The notes: generated from the letters alone by a model not told the origin. Positions 1 through 12,999 are shown, numbered from the stretch's first letter. The stretch: 60,000 bases of DNA from Nymphaea colorata (GCF_008831285.2 NC_045149.1:8646417-8706416), one strand, 5' to 3'. Numbers and translations: made by a program.

Positions 1-354
1 GTAATCATTAATCTATTAATGATCCATTCACATTATTGACCATTTATGTCACATGGGTACTCCTTTGATGGAGAAGTGCCCACATTATATGAGTACAACA
101 CGAGAACGGGTACCTGTAGACCTATGGGTACCCTTCAGGTATGGTCAAAGCAGTACCGGGTGCAATCAACATATCGAGTTTGTATCCATCATTTTTTGGA
201 CTCGGTCAACATTGACTAAATCCATTTTTGTTCAAAAATTAGGTTTTTTTTGTTTTTGGTTTTTAAATTTTTGTATGCTTGTTACTTTCATACTTTTGTT
301 TGCTGGTTTCTTCTTCACAATCTATACATTTTGAATGAGTAATTGTTTTGTTTG

Positions 355-386
<32 letters not shown>

Positions 387-842
387 CCGTAACCAAATTT
401 TTTGAAAATGATCTGTATCCATACTTGTACGAGCACTCGTATCTGAATAATTTCAAAGGAGACACCACTCACCCAAACAGCTCATACTAAATCACACCTC
501 AAGAATGGATTTTCCTAGGAGAAAGGGATAAATCTAAAAACCTTGACAGAGCTAGCATGAATTTAAAAAAGGGTTAATTAGGCAGGAAATTTATAAGAAA
601 ATGAAAAATCCGAAACAACAGCAAGTATTGTACACTCGATTTCTACTAGCAGCGCTGAATAATTTTCTCATTACCTTTTCTTCTATTCCTTTTACACCTT
701 TCAGTCAATTGCTAGTGACTTCATCACCATAGTACATCACCTTTTTACTTTTTAGTAAATTATGTGTGGCCTGTCTATACATGCCCATAAGGGTGGCGAG
801 AGTAAATCTGGTTTTCCCTCCCCTTTCCCAACCCCTTTTATC

Positions 843-1145
843 TATGTCATCCACAAGAAGGGGAATTAGGGTCCTTTTAAATGAGTCGAGATAGAGTTAT
901 AAGAACTCGACTCGTTTAAGCTCAGCTCCACTATATCACAAATGTTGAATTATAATATGAGAATAGTTAAATTAGTAGCAACTAAGTGGGTCAAACGAGT
1001 CAAAAGAAACAAGACATGCTTAACAGAAACGTGTTAAACGAGCTCGAGCTCAATGTTGCATTGTCAAGTCGAGCTCAAGCTTGTTCCATGATGAGCTCAA
1101 ATTTCTGAGCCAAGTCAGGCTCGAGCTGGCTCTACTTGGTCTTAT
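843..1145. repeat. Decayed GAGCTCGAG-rich hAT-like repeat
   Basis: The block is dense in GAGTCGAG, GAGCTCGAGCTCA and CTCGACTCG words, like the better preserved elements at 14070-14527 and 57375-57982. Terminal inverted repeats and target duplications are no longer visible, so the ends are approximate. Confidence 0.5.
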
Positions 1146-1459
1146 GGCCTCTCCATGTAGCCTATTTTGTGCCTACACGTGTTGGCTTCAAAATGTCAAA
1201 TAATGTATGCAACTCTTTCTTCACAATGGAGCTAAAAAAATAAGCAATAATGAAGTGAATTCATTGAAAATATTTGCAGTACCTTTAAAATCTTTTATTT
1301 CCCACAAGGTGGGTCTCAGCCTTTGTTTTAGAGAATGAAATGACAAAATCTGCTGATGATGGTGGAAGTCTTGACATGATTAACATTATATATATATATA
1401 TAAGTAATTGAAATCTTATGAGTTATCTATGTTGAGTCTACTCACTGCCGCTCAATACA

Positions 1460-1501
1460 TTGTATAGGTGCATGTGATTATTGTATAGGTGCATGTGATT
1501 A
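1460..1501. repeat. Perfect 21-bp tandem duplication
   Basis: The unit TTGTATAGGTGCATGTGATTA occurs twice with no mismatch, at 1460-1480 and 1481-1501, which suggests a recent slippage or repair event. Confidence 0.85.
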
Positions 1502-1949
1502 GACACACTATCATGCATCGGATGGTGTGCTTCTCCATCCAAACTCAAAAAAAAAAAAAAAAGCCATAAATCCTATATACAATGAATCATGAACATGATA
1601 TGTCAATGTCATTAACTAACATTCGCTCTCAAGAAAAAAATTTTGGTACCTGTCTGTGACATATTTTGAGCTTAATTAGGTGAAAAGACTAGTTTCTTAG
1701 AGTGGTGGCTTTTTATGGAATCTTTGGGTGTGTTTACCTAAGCAAAAAGGCTATGTTTCATAGCCTCCTATTTCAGATGAGAGCCTGCCATAGATCTGCA
1801 GGAATTCTAAAACTGTGGGTCTCGATTTCAACCTCCACTGTAGTTCCATGGTTTAACAAGGTCGGTTTCGTTCTTTATCTGAGATCTTCCTTCTTTGATT
1901 TTATAAGTGACAGGGGTCTCTGCATGCATTCGGATGCTTGTGTTGGCGA

Positions 1950-2146
1950 CATAGTTGACAAACGTGTGACTCCGACTCGAATCGAAAGATGACTACGTTA
2001 CCGGGCCAGCGAGTTGACTCATCGACTCGGTTGAGTTTTAAAATAACCTAAATCAGGCGAGTAAGGGCGAGCTGGTCCAACCTTGACTAGTGGACAGGTT
2101 TTTTTGCGAGTGATTCCAAACCAACTTGACGAGTCAGACAACTATG
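1950..2146. mobile_element. Small TIR element, CATAGTTG...CAACTATG
   Basis: The element begins CATAGTTGACAAAC and ends with the inverse, GACAACTATG. Inside are GACTCG and GCGAGTTGACTC words. Flanking 8-mers are GTTGGCGA and GTTCGCAA, six of eight matching, which fits a decayed hAT-type target duplication. A diverged relative in the opposite orientation lies at about 14898-15079. No transposase is encoded, so it is a MITE. Confidence 0.55.
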
Positions 2147-2425
2147 GTTCGCAATGTAGACAGTGGAACAATTTGTTCTGTTTTATCGTGTTCCAATGCT
2201 TTCAAACGACCTCTAACCCTTAGAATGGTTTCTTGATCTGTTCTAATAAAATATGAGGCACATAGTTTTGTGAAACCGTATACATGGGCAGGTTTAAATA
2301 AAATATTGACACATACCACTGCTTTATGAAATTTTGTTAGTTTAATACATAGTTGAACTAAACAATTTTGTTGGTGTGATTAAAATATCAAAACATGCTT
2401 TCGTCGATGTTGAGGGATTCGGGGA

Positions 2426-2690
2426 AGGTTAAGAGTGTTTGATTGCTCTTGATTGAAAATATCTTGTGCAGCACACAGATCTAACATGAGACTCTTCCCC
2501 CGAATCTTAAACAAGATATTTTCTCGATGGAAAAAGATAAAATAAATGTTTGGATTTTAGTTCTAATATAAAATGCTTAGTTTGATGGACAATAAATTTT
2601 ACCGGAGATTTTTTTACTACTTCCACAAAAGCATATCGCATCAGATTCAGATTCAGATCCACATGATCTATGAATTTAAAATTTGAAATT
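2426..2690 (+). mobile_element. Partial MITE, family of 13497-13771
   Basis: The left end GTTAAGAGTGTTTGATTGC and several internal segments match the complete element at 13497-13771. The right inverted repeat is not recognisable. It carries no coding capacity. Confidence 0.5.
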
Positions 2691-3313
2691 TTCCAGCGCC
2701 TACTATGTATTTGTTAAATGGAGGATCAGAGGAGTATGAGATTCTTGGGGATTTAAGATCCAGATTTGAGGGCAAAACCTCCTTCCATCAAACCTCAAAT
2801 CAGAATGCATTTGGGAGAAAGATAAATCTAATCTTTACTAGGTGGTGTTTGATTACTTGGCATTTGAAATTCACGAATCTATGTGGATTTGACATGTCAT
2901 GTTGTTATTGACATGTAGAAAATCTATGGTTCATTGAAATAAAGATCATATGATACCTAACATCTCACTTAATATCATTATTTTACTTTTTCGAATTGAG
3001 AAAAACACCGATTTAAGATGGGAATGAGAAAGAGTTGATCTTAGTTGTGCGGTTCTAAAGATCCCAAATTCGATGTTATCAAACGCCTATGTGAAGATCC
3101 GCCGTTTGCTTGGACGAATTTTGTTGGATTTAAAGTCAGATGGGATCTCAGATCGGCGGCGTTCACAAGATGCCGCGTTCCGTTTCGCCTTCCCGCCAAT
3201 TTGGTGGAATAGCTGGAAATATCTCGTTCCGTTCCGTGGGACCCACCCTCGCATTTAGTATAGAATGAATGCAACGGGCATCAGTTCTACCCAAACACTG
3301 TCCGAGTCAAATC

Positions 3314-3590
3314 AGTGGGTCCGATTTAAGGCAGCTTTTTAGCTATTTTTTTAATATTTAAAGTTTTTTTTAATATTTATTTATATTTTAAGAAATAATA
3401 TTATCAGCTGATTCAGATCTGACTCAGCTGGACCCATGGTCCCATTTATTATACAGAACATATACGGACCCAGTTATGACAATCGGTGGGCTCCAGGGTG
3501 CCAGCTTTTGACTATTTTTTAGTATTTAATTTTTTTTACAACCATTTATTTACTAAAAGATAAAATTATTAGCCAATTCAAAACAGTGTA
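3314..3590. repeat. Imperfect direct duplication, about 170-bp spacing
   Basis: GTGGGTCCGATTTAAGGCAG followed by AGCTATTTTTTTAATATTTA at 3314 recurs as GTGGGCTCCAGGGTGCCAGC followed by TGACTATTTTTTAGTATTTA at 3485. Both continue into T-rich sequence and then an ATTATCAGC or ATTAGCC stretch. The copies are clearly diverged. Confidence 0.5.
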
Positions 3591-4150
3591 ATCTGTGAAT
3601 CCAATTTCATCGTAGATTTGAGATTCCGGTGACTTGAGATTTTAGAATCTCTTGTCCACACATTTCATATCAAATCACTTCCCACAAGGTTTTTAAGATA
3701 CTATTGAAATCCTTAGCTTGTTTAAATTATATTAACAAATAACGTCTTAAAGTTTTAAATGATGACGTTTTTTTTTTAATATAGTACCATGTTTAAAAAA
3801 ATAAGTAAAATATGGTAAATTTTTAAAAATTTTAAAAACAAAAAAAAATAAAAAATAAAATAACCAAAAAACTAATAACAAACATCAAAAGATAAGCAGA
3901 TTTGCAAAAAAAAACCATTTAAATTAAAAAATTAAAAAAAAAGAAAAAAACACGAAAAAATGTGTGTGTGTGTTTTTTTTTTTTATTTTAAACGACCAGT
4001 TAATTTATCGTGTTTTTTTCAAAAAAAAAACATGTTTTCTGAAGATATCCTAAAACACACATTTTTATGCAGGCTTGAATCTTGAATATTAAACATAGCC
4101 ATAGTGAATTTGCAGCATTGCTAGTTCAAAATAACTACTCACTTTAAAAT

Positions 4151-4153
<3 letters not shown>

Positions 4154-4208
<55 letters not shown>
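4154..4208. repeat. (TA)n microsatellite
   Basis: An uninterrupted TA dinucleotide run of about 55 bp. Confidence 0.9.
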
Positions 4209-4212
<4 letters not shown>

Positions 4213-4643
4213 CGAGTTGAACGTTGTCTTCTTTGGATATACTAAACTTCAATACAAACTTGAGTTTAGCTGATGTTTAACTATTGAAGAATGAGTGCAG
4301 CAGGCATAAATTGTTACGATGCTATAAGACAGTTAGGGATGTAACTGGATCCGATATATCCTACTATTACCGTTTTGATCTCACATCTGTTTAATTAAAT
4401 TCGATAACAAAGATTCATAACAGAATCTGAGTCTTGGATCTAATACAAATCCAAAGATCTTATGCTAGCTAGCTAGTCATATCTGAACTGATTTTAAAGA
4501 ATAAAGTTCAAATCCACATCCAAATCCCAACCCGGTCCGTTACAATTGAATAAACTAGGACGGACACGATTAATTGAAATTAAAACACTTAGTGGCCGTT
4601 TGACATTGAGAACAATTTTTTTACTGTTTCACAAATCCACAAC

Positions 4644-4689
4644 AAAGGTTGAAGCATTTTTATGAAAAAGGTTGAAGCATTTTTATGAA
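4644..4689. repeat. Perfect 23-bp tandem duplication
   Basis: AAAGGTTGAAGCATTTTTAT plus GAA is repeated exactly at 4644-4666 and 4667-4689 inside a MITE fragment. Confidence 0.85.
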
Positions 4690-5338
4690 ACATTCTGTTA
4701 ACAAACTGTTACTGCTGCCTCTTAATATTTCAGCCGGAAAAACAGCTACAACTTTTTCCGTCGCGCTCAATGGGCATTTTAGTAAATGGCAAGAAGATGA
4801 TGCTAAAGTTCATCCAATTGAAGCTTGCGTTAAATATACTCTATAAAGTACTGCCGACAAACAATTTACATTGAAAAAGTAAGGGATGATTGTCGAAATA
4901 ATGCAAGCGAAGGACAATTATTAATTGATTGACGCAATAATTTTGAACGATTCCAAGGACAATACAAATCATGCACCATCACCACTACCAACTTGATCGG
5001 AAACTCCAGTTGCATTAGTTTAACGCTTCCAATACGTCACTCTGCAACAAATAAGGAAGAAGCAATGAGACTCTTGAGCAACTTGAACTTTATTAATGGT
5101 GCATTGAGCGTTGAGACTCTTGAGCAGGCCCATAATGTAAAATCCACAGTTACAAAATCCAGTGTTTGTTACGAGATTTATGTTGGTGGTAACATAGTCA
5201 CTACCAAGAAAACAGGTCTCATGTGCGCCACCGGAAAAAAAAAAAAAAAAAAACTGGTGCGGCACATTGGAACGATGAAACTGGGCTGGTTCACTGGTGC
5301 ACCATGTCGAAACACCAAAGTATCTAGGGTTCACGAGT

Positions 5339-5522
5339 AAGAGTGGACATCGAGCCGGATACAAGATGCCTGATAGGTAGGATGGGTAGTAATTTGGTAC
5401 CTGGCTCGTGATAGGCCGAGATTGAGCTGGTTATTTGACCTCGGACCGGCCCAACTCACCGGCCCAACTCACTGGGCTGGTTGGACCAAGTCAGGTATTA
5501 GGGCTTGACTCGGCCCAATATA
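5339..5522 (+). repeat. GGCCCAACTC-rich interspersed repeat
   Basis: It begins AAGAGTGGACATCGAGCCGG and contains CGGCCCAACTCAC twice in tandem (period 13). The start resembles the inverse of the right end of the element at 37433-37941 (GCCCACTCTTA). It is probably a decayed nonautonomous transposon. Confidence 0.45.
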
Positions 5523-5687
5523 TATATTTAAAACCCACATCTTCACATTTTTTATTTTGTTTTCTCTCTCTCTAAGCTCTTGGCATGTTGCAGATTGAGA
5601 ACTCTTTGTACGTGCTCCCTTAAAAACTCTTGATGCGTCACCAAAGGGATCTAGATATTAGAAAAGGAAATGTTAAAGGGTTTCAAA

Positions 5688-5852
5688 TAAGGATGTGCAT
5701 TGAACGAGGTATCGACCTGACCCAGCTACATAACTAAGTAGGCTGGGCTTGGTCTGCCAGCAAGGTTTTTGTGCCTCTCCGAACCCGAGTTTTGTCGAAC
5801 CTCAAGCCAAGCTGCCCAATGCACCAGCCCTACCGTAAAGATGAAATTCTGG
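5688..5852. mobile_element. Possible small TIR element
   Basis: The left edge AGGATGTGCATTGAACGAGG is roughly mirrored by the right edge CCCAATGCACCAGCCCTAC. The interior carries GACCTGACCCAGC and TGGGCTTGGTC, words shared with the 5339 and 37433 repeats. No coding capacity is present. Confidence 0.4.
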
Positions 5853-6895
5853 TTCTGCCCCTGATGTTCGGCCAGGGCCCGAGAAATGCTTTATACTTGT
5901 TAGATCGGACTCTACAGATAATCTCGTATTTACATTTTGCGAGAACTACTATCTAAACAAACAGTGAGTTTTCTAACTTATGTGATGAAAACCTCATATT
6001 TGAGGTCCGAGATAGAACAAACATGGTCTAAATTTGAGTAGGGGAGGTTTTATACTCTTTGGCCTTTGGGAATTTAGTTGATCCAGGGGAATTATCTCAA
6101 CTAGCCTAACACTGTCTCTTGGATTGTGTAGCACATCTAGGTTATACTATTTTGGGATAAGAAAATATCTTATTTGGAAGAAGTAACTTCTATCCCTAAG
6201 AAGCATTTCAAATGCCCAAAATCCTTTTGCTGAAATTTAGTATGGATGACTTTGAATGATACACAATTGCATTGCTTCCCAATGGTGATTATGTTGTTAA
6301 TGTAGATGTTTGACACATATATTAACAAACTAAGAGTTTTACATTAAAAAAAAAAATACAGCCAACCTTGATTCAAGTAAAACCAATTGCTAGATATTAT
6401 AGGTTGTCATGATTTATGAAACCAATATTATTGTCGTGACTGCTTGAGGCTTAAATAGATTTATAGATGACATATATATGTAATATTCTCATCATTCACT
6501 AAATCCAAGAGGCAAACAAATGTATACCACATCACTAGGATCATTGTGAAGGAAGCCATCATTCATGTTGACTTGAGATAATGCCCATCTAGCAACTAAA
6601 GCAAGGAGGAAGCAAGAAAAAAGAATGTTCCATCATAATCCAGCCATGCTACTTACTTGTTTGCCATATATGTAGGAGTTACCTTTACTTGGACCTTATA
6701 ATATCTTGGTTGGGATATATTTTGATTCTTAGCTGTACATATGACATGTCTAATATTGTTACCTTCTATATAATTGGGAAAGAGATAGCACACTGCTTGC
6801 AAGCACAAAAACAAAATGCAACTTCAAGTGAGTGACTAGGTATCTGTGTTGTATTGATTTGGTCATTGATATAGGTTGATACATACTAGCTTTAC

Positions 6896-7315
6896 TGTGA
6901 CACTCCATCCTAAGTTTAGTCTTGTATTGAAAATTTTAGAAAATCTTCAAAATTTTATGAGGAGGTTCATTATGCAGTTGTTTGTCTTGGTTCTTATTCT
7001 TCTCAGCAATGGAGCCGATGGAGCCGAAGTTACTAGGGGGTTGAGTTGTTCCACTGGTATTAGAGATATTGTTGACGCTTAAACTTGGGGTTACATGCAA
7101 ACTTTGTGTAACTTGAAGGGGAGGGCTGTAACACCGAGTTTAATCATGTATTAATGTTTTTGGGAAATCTTCAACAATTTTAAGAGGGATTTGTAAGAAG
7201 CTAGTTGTCTTAATTCCTATCCTTTTGGGGTTAGAACTGAATTTGTCAGGGAGCGAGTTAGGATCTGCCAAACTAGAAGCTTTAGCCCGATGTGTGAATG
7301 GGCCGGGTTGTTACA
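6896..7315 (+). mobile_element. TRIM-like miniature LTR retrotransposon
   Basis: Two diverged direct repeats, about 6896-7053 (starts TGTGACACTCC, ends TGTTCCA) and 7127-7315 (starts TGTAACACC, ends GGGTTGTTACA), flank only about 73 bp. The short interior opens with TGGTATTAGAG at 7055-7065, which resembles the initiator-tRNA-Met primer binding site TGGTATCAGAGC. It ends in a purine-rich stretch, GAAGGGGAGGGC, directly before the second repeat, as expected of a polypurine tract. This is the architecture of terminal-repeat retrotransposons in miniature. The copy is old: the LTRs differ substantially and no good 5-bp target duplication is seen. A 68-codon frame running across the first LTR is not a gene. 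Confidence 0.65.
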
Positions 7316-8023
7316 GGTACTCCTGTCAGTTATTTTTAATAGTCTAAGACAAAATCTTGATTTATGCGTGTAGCTACTTACAAAAGAGTTGAAAGAACTA
7401 TAAGAGATTGAGGTGAAGATGATGATGCATGAAGTGCATCATGTTCTTAGCATATTTTTGCATGCACTCATCAGCATTTTAGGGGTATACAACCCATATT
7501 ATGACATTATTTTTGGCGTTTAGGATGTGTCTTCCAAATTTCATGCCAATAAGAACTATTTTGAAGGGATTAAGGTGAATTTGGTGATGCTAATCAATAT
7601 CATAGGGGATGCAGATCCAAAGTCCAACATATAGAGCTCCACTGGATCCAAAACCAGATTCAAATCTAAAATCAAATCTCAAAATCATGATCCAAAGAAG
7701 GAGAAGCATAAGAAAAATCAGAAGGTCCCCTAACATGGAGCAAGTTGCTTTATTTGAAATATTAAATTGCTTATGGGCTAATCTACTAATTGGTGGAGAT
7801 TCAAGGAGTATCAGTGAAAATAATTGTGAAACATCAAATATGAAGTGGATATCTCCTCAATTGGACTCTTCCTTGGCTGTTTGGAACTTTGGTACTTCTA
7901 TTCTCCTCCAAGAACAGTGAAAGTGGTTTCACATCATTTTGATTTTTTTAAGTAAAATTCCCATCCCAGTGAGTTGTTCCATCTTCTTCCATCTTTTCTT
8001 GTGCTTTCTTTCACCTCTTGCCT

Positions 8024-8206
8024 GATCCAGGTGCGGAGCAGGGGCAGGCATGGCCATGACCTCCCCTCAAAAATTCAAAAAAAAAAGGCATGTAATTTTT
8101 TTTTAAAATCAATTAATCTATATGAAAATTTTGAAAAATTTCGGCCCATGTTAAAATTGTGAAACTATAATTCGGTAAAAAAAAAATTATGACCCTGCCA
8201 CTGGCC
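8024..8206 (-). mobile_element. Decayed MITE, GGGGCGGAGCC family
   Basis: It carries GGGGCAGGCATGGCCATGACC followed by an A-run, TATATGAAAATTTTGAAAAAT and a closing GACCCTGCCACTGG. The layout is that of the elements at about 13185-13392, 46876-47083 and 48054-48249. It is noncoding and diverged. Confidence 0.55.
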
Positions 8207-10254
8207 TCATCTCACATCTTATAATATGTTAAAACCTCAAAGGCAATATTCTTGGTGTTCAATGTGTGAGAAGCAACTTTCAATCAGCCAAAAACTATAT
8301 GGCAATATTCATTTTTTGTGCACTTCATTTGGTGGTTGCATGGATAATAGTATCAAAACTCAATTCTTCTTTAAATTTTGCAAGATGGTGGCATAATTAG
8401 TATTGCTGTTAGTGTTTATATGGATGCATGTTTGTACTTGATTCATGTACTAGGAAACTAGCCAAATAGTTTATTATTACTATGGATAACTAGGTCCTGG
8501 TGCAAAAGGTACTTTTACATATTTGAAAGGACACTAATTTGACTGGTTCTCATTTGTATGTTCAGACAAATATAAGAATCATATTGTTAATAATCTTATT
8601 TGAAGATTTGGTTGGTTGTTTCTCACAGGAATGTGATTATAAACCAGAGTTAAAGTATTGCTGTTTCCATTTTATGATTACAAAATATCCTTTCTAGTTC
8701 ATTCCCTTTCTTGCTTAGTGTGATTTCAATTTTGCCATTACTCCTGCCATTTGAACAAAGAGTTCCTATACTGGAAATTGGAACTGTTTATTTGTTGGGA
8801 AGTGCTTTCTAGCGCTAATTCTTGTTTCATGATCTCTCCATGCATGTGCATAGGAACCCCAACAGTTTGTTCATTCGTGCTTGGCTCATTTGTGTTCAAT
8901 GAATGCATCTTTAATTATTTAATCATCTTTCCATATTCTTTAGTAGTACAAGCTCAAACAAGTGTGAATCTTGGGTTTAATCAGTGTTCTCTCTCTAGCT
9001 TTGCTGAAGCGTGGACTTCACTTCGGTTGCTAAGATCCGAGGGCTGCATTAAAAGGTGTGTTTTGAGAGATTAGAAGCATGAACTTTAAATCCATGTTAC
9101 ATGATAAAAACCATGTATTTAAGGCCGGATTGTTGGTGCGAGGGGGTGGGGGATGCTTCGACCTTAAACCTATGGATCTGAGATCCCTAGTATCTCATAT
9201 CACCCCGGTGAAACAAACACAACTTATGTAATTCAGGTTGAAAAACACCTCTAGTTTCTTTTTAAAGTTTGAAATAAATAATTGATAGGGAGCATATGCA
9301 AATACTCAAAGATGAGATCTACTGATACCAACTAAAATGAAGGGAATTGGCTCGAGAATGTGCTTAGACTTGAGCTCTATGTCCATGCATCCACCCTTTT
9401 CCTGGCCAGATTGGGACCTAAGATAACAAGAGTCTTAGCTATTCCATGCAATTTGATTCATCAATTTTTTTCGGGTTATGAAGCTTTTACAATTTGGATG
9501 TTTGAGGAATATTTATATTCATTATTCTGTAATAGCTCTTATGTCATGTCACATGATAATATTTTCCTCTTAATTGTTCCATGACTTTCCTTTTCATTCT
9601 AATGTTATCTTGGCTATCATGGAAGGACGTGATAGGATAATTGTCTGAGATTTTTTGTCTATATTTTTTTGTGGACATTTAAGTCATTTACTTCTTTTGC
9701 TTTCCATTGCGAGAAAGATCCTTATTCATGATGTGTGCCATTTTACTTAGTTTGAATCATGACTGCTAGGGGTGAACAACGAGTCGAGCTCGTTTAAGCT
9801 TTTACAGTTCTTTTATTCCTTTCCATCCCAAAAATTTGCTTTTACAGTCGCAAGTAATCTTGTAGTTCAAATGAACTAAGAAAGATTGAGACATTTTTCG
9901 ATAATACTGTCTAAATGCCTTTAATTTCTCGAACTTGGTAATATGTGTCATACATGATGTTTAGTGCATCAGTATAGTCAATGACTAAAATACCCCTCTT
10001 TTATACTTAACAAGTAAAAAAAACTTTTTGTAAAGACAAAATTAGAATGAAAAATTATAAAACAAATATGGAGGACATTTCTTTTTAAGAAATTACCAAA
10101 ATGTCATTCCCTTATTTACATTTTGAAAGTGGGAGTTGAAGATGACAGTCTAGCTGCTGTTTGGACATCAAGTCCACTCAGCCACTGAAAGATTCTTTCT
10201 AGCAAACATTATTGATTTTATGACAAAATGTTGTACACAAAATGTGAACATACT

Positions 10255-10475
10255 AACATGTTCATAAACAGTAATTCAATATAAATCATGTTTTGATTCA
10301 AGTTATTTTTGTAAAAAATAATGGATTTTTCTACTACCAAGATTTTGATATTATAAGAGCCGTTTATTTTTTTTTTATTCTTGAAAAATCATGATTGAAG
10401 TCAAACAATGAATAACTTAATTTATTTTCCTCATCAAATCACTTTTAAAGTTATATGCATAAGGTTGGATGGCAT
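10255..10475. repeat. Dispersed repeat shared with 36200-36445
   Basis: ATGTTTTGATTCAAGTTATTT, GGATTTTTCTACTA, CCGTTTATTTTTTTT and ATCAACTTAAT-like segments occur in the same order here and at 36200-36445. The family is unknown to me. The copies are moderately diverged. Confidence 0.5.
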
Positions 10476-12486
10476 AAAAAACATTTTAATAATTAATTTA
10501 GAAATGCACAAGGAAAAATAGTGCTCAGCAATCTGCACGACATAAAAAAAAACAAATGTGAGTGGAAAAAAGTTCTGATGACTCATAGACTAAAAAAAAA
10601 ATGGCCACAACCAGTTGAAAATTAATAATTAAAAGTAGAAAAGTAGTAGAAAGCAAACTAAGCAGGACAAATAAAATTGGTGGTGTTACAAGCTTCTCTT
10701 GGAACTGTGCCACCATATAAGATCAATTCGTGCGTGTGAGAACCCACCAACTAAACCAATTGATTGGGAGTCGAGAAATTATATTTGTTACTTTGAAATA
10801 TAAGTTTGATTCTCATGAATGTTATTATTTTGGTATGTAAATGGTGGATGTATGATACTCTAGTTGGTTGTGGGTATCTCGCTTCCTACCCATAACCTAA
10901 AGTAGCCCTGAATCTCAGGGGCAGAAAAAAAATAGGGCGGGACTTCAACCTCTTAAGGTTATCTCCCTTCTACCTTAAATAAAAGTACATGCACTTGAGT
11001 GCAACTGAAAGGCGAGACCTTTCTAAACAAGATTGCAAATGCTTCAATAAATCAAGGCCCTGAGGATGAACAGTTTGCAAGAAGTCTGAACGTACAAGTG
11101 GAGCGCTGAGATCTGTAAGATTTTGTTGTTTTAGAAATTAATGTTGAATCTTTTCACCACCGATCGTACAAGTGGAACGCTCAGGTATGTAAGATTTGTT
11201 TTTTAGTGTGTGTGTGTGTGTTTTTTTATGGTTTGGTTTTTAGTTTTAAAGAAGGGCAAAATTAAGCTAACGGCCGGACGATGTGTTGGTTTGGAGCAAA
11301 AAACGGCATTTTATTTTGCATATCAGATTTAATTTTTTTCGATTTATAAGAAAATTGAATATATGTTACTCAAATATTGTTTAAAAGACAGCACAATAAA
11401 TGGCCCTTTCTTCAGACTTTTTCATTTTTAAGAACTTAGATGTAGGTTTCAATTTTAAATTGATGCCATGGAAAGTAATTCACGATTTCTCATTAAAACA
11501 GAAATTAAAAAACGCCAAAGTTCAAAGGCCTCTAAAAAGTTTTTGCAAGTTTTAAAAATAAAAAAATAAGATGAAAGCAACATTGTTTCGGTGAGTAGAG
11601 GTTAACAATCCATTACTAGAAGAGAAGCTCAAAGGCCTTTTCATTTTCCTTTTGGCGGACACAGTATAACGCAAATAACCAGCGCTGAGTTAAAATTTAT
11701 AGCTAACGGACACTATTTTAAGAGTTTTCATGCCCAATGACAATAATAAAAATTAATAAGTAATTGAAAAAACCTTTATAAAAATATTAAAAATGGTGAT
11801 CTAGTGTGGGCAGGTGCCCACACCAGTTCCATGTAGCTCCGTTTTTGAGTTCAAACTTACTGGTAGCTGATTTGAATCCAACCAGTAGCAAACCCATTGA
11901 TTTGAAACCCATTGATTTGACCCGGCGGCAGATCAAAGAGGAGGAATAAGCCAAATTTGTTAATTATATTTAATTATTTTGAAGGGCTTTCTTATTTTTT
12001 AAATTCATTTTTGTATATTTTTCTATTTATAAACTGTTGATGTGTTTATGTATTCAAAAATTAAAAAAAAAAAATCAATTTTAATACTTTTGCCTATCCA
12101 CAACTTTTAGTATCTTCTCAAAAAATATATGTTTGTGACTCTTAAATACTCATTTAAGAAATTTATAGGGAACCACCTGAGTTTGGATGCATTTGCAGAG
12201 AAAGAATAAATGTTTGAGAAATTACAAGTAGAGGTTGGTTATAAAATAATTTACTGTCATGGGCTGATATTTCAATAACCGATAGAAATAGCATGTTAAC
12301 TGATAGAAATGGTTAACGTACGTGCTTTTCAGCAGTGTTATCAGAAGTCATAGACTCACAAATTGTCCAACAAATTGATTGGATTGAGTGCTATTTGTCA
12401 TTTATGACTATTTCTTATATTTTATTTATTTTCTCCAAAACAAAGTTTTGATATTTTTTGTTCGTTGAAAAACTATAAAATAGATA

Positions 12487-12655
12487 AGTAGCGTTTGGAT
12501 GAACCTATTCAAAAAACAGTTTTTATCAAAACATGGTTTTGTACAACTGTTCTTTAAATGAGTTTTTGAAAACCTAGTTTTAGTGTTTAGATAACACAAC
12601 AAAAACAAAAAGCAGATTTTTATTTGTTAAAACCTGGTTTTTGTTTGGATGACAA
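12487..12655. mobile_element. MITE with GCGTTTGGATGA ends
   Basis: The left edge GTAGCGTTTGGATGAAC is answered near the right by TTTTTGTTTGGATGACAAAA, and CAAAACATGGTTTTG and AAAACCTGGTTTTT words recur. A likely relative lies at about 59454-59707. It is noncoding. Confidence 0.4.
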
Positions 12656-12999
12656 AAAATGAATGGTAGTTGAAAAATAATTAAATAACCTAAACTAGAA
12701 GGTAAATTGTCTTTCTAGAGGAAGAATCGGTTCACTTGTCCCACTTCTCTTCTCCTTGAATAAGTTGCATGCACCACCATAGTGCACACAACAAATATGC
12801 GCCCAAGACATTTTGGTACATTTTGGCCATTTATAAAAAAAAAAATGGACATTTAAGTAAATTTTCTTTTTATTTCCAACCTTTTTGTCCTTATGGGGGG
12901 CTTTACTTTTGAGAGATGAAGGGCATTATGGTCATTTAACACTCATGTGACCATTTTTTGTGCATATAGCAAGAGACCACCTTGTATATTTCGGGTTGA

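Larger units (their letters stand above)
1..1949. other. Intergenic DNA, no gene seen
   Basis: I find no convincing coding sequence here. The stretch holds a (TA)n tract at about 356-386, a shorter one at about 1388-1402, a poly(A) run at about 1547-1562, a perfect 21-bp tandem duplication at 1460-1501, and a decayed CTCGAG-rich repeat at about 843-1145 related to the hAT-like elements further along the window. The reading frames present are short and have no recognisable motif. Confidence 0.6.
2147..4337. other. Intergenic DNA with decayed repeats
   Basis: No gene is supported. A partial relative of the 13497-13771 MITE lies at about 2426-2690 (it shares AGTGTTTGATTG and the following AATCTTAAA and TTTTCTC..TGGAAAAAGAT segments). 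An imperfect direct repeat of about 100 bp with a spacing of about 170 bp is seen at 3314-3420 and 3485-3590. A/T-homopolymer-rich sequence fills 3720-4040 and resembles 49560-49940. A (TA)n tract lies at about 4154-4208. Two overlapping frames on opposite strands near 3041-3274 look like chance. Confidence 0.55.
4338..6895. other. Intergenic DNA with repeat fragments
   Basis: No gene is supported. The stretch contains a GGATCCGATATCC-type repeat fragment at about 4338-4530, half of a GTTTGACATTGAGAACAA MITE at about 4593-4720 (relative of 14590-14750) carrying a perfect 23-bp tandem duplication at 4644-4689, a poly(A) run near 5236-5252, and two GGCCCAACTC-rich elements at 5339-5522 and 5688-5852. 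The 115-codon frame at 4993-5340 runs through the poly(A) tract and has no family resemblance, so I do not call it a gene. Confidence 0.5.

Noticed and set aside
4993-5340. 115-codon frame, with a 114-codon frame on the other strand
   Set aside because: Both cross a poly(A) tract giving lysine or phenylalanine runs and show no motif.
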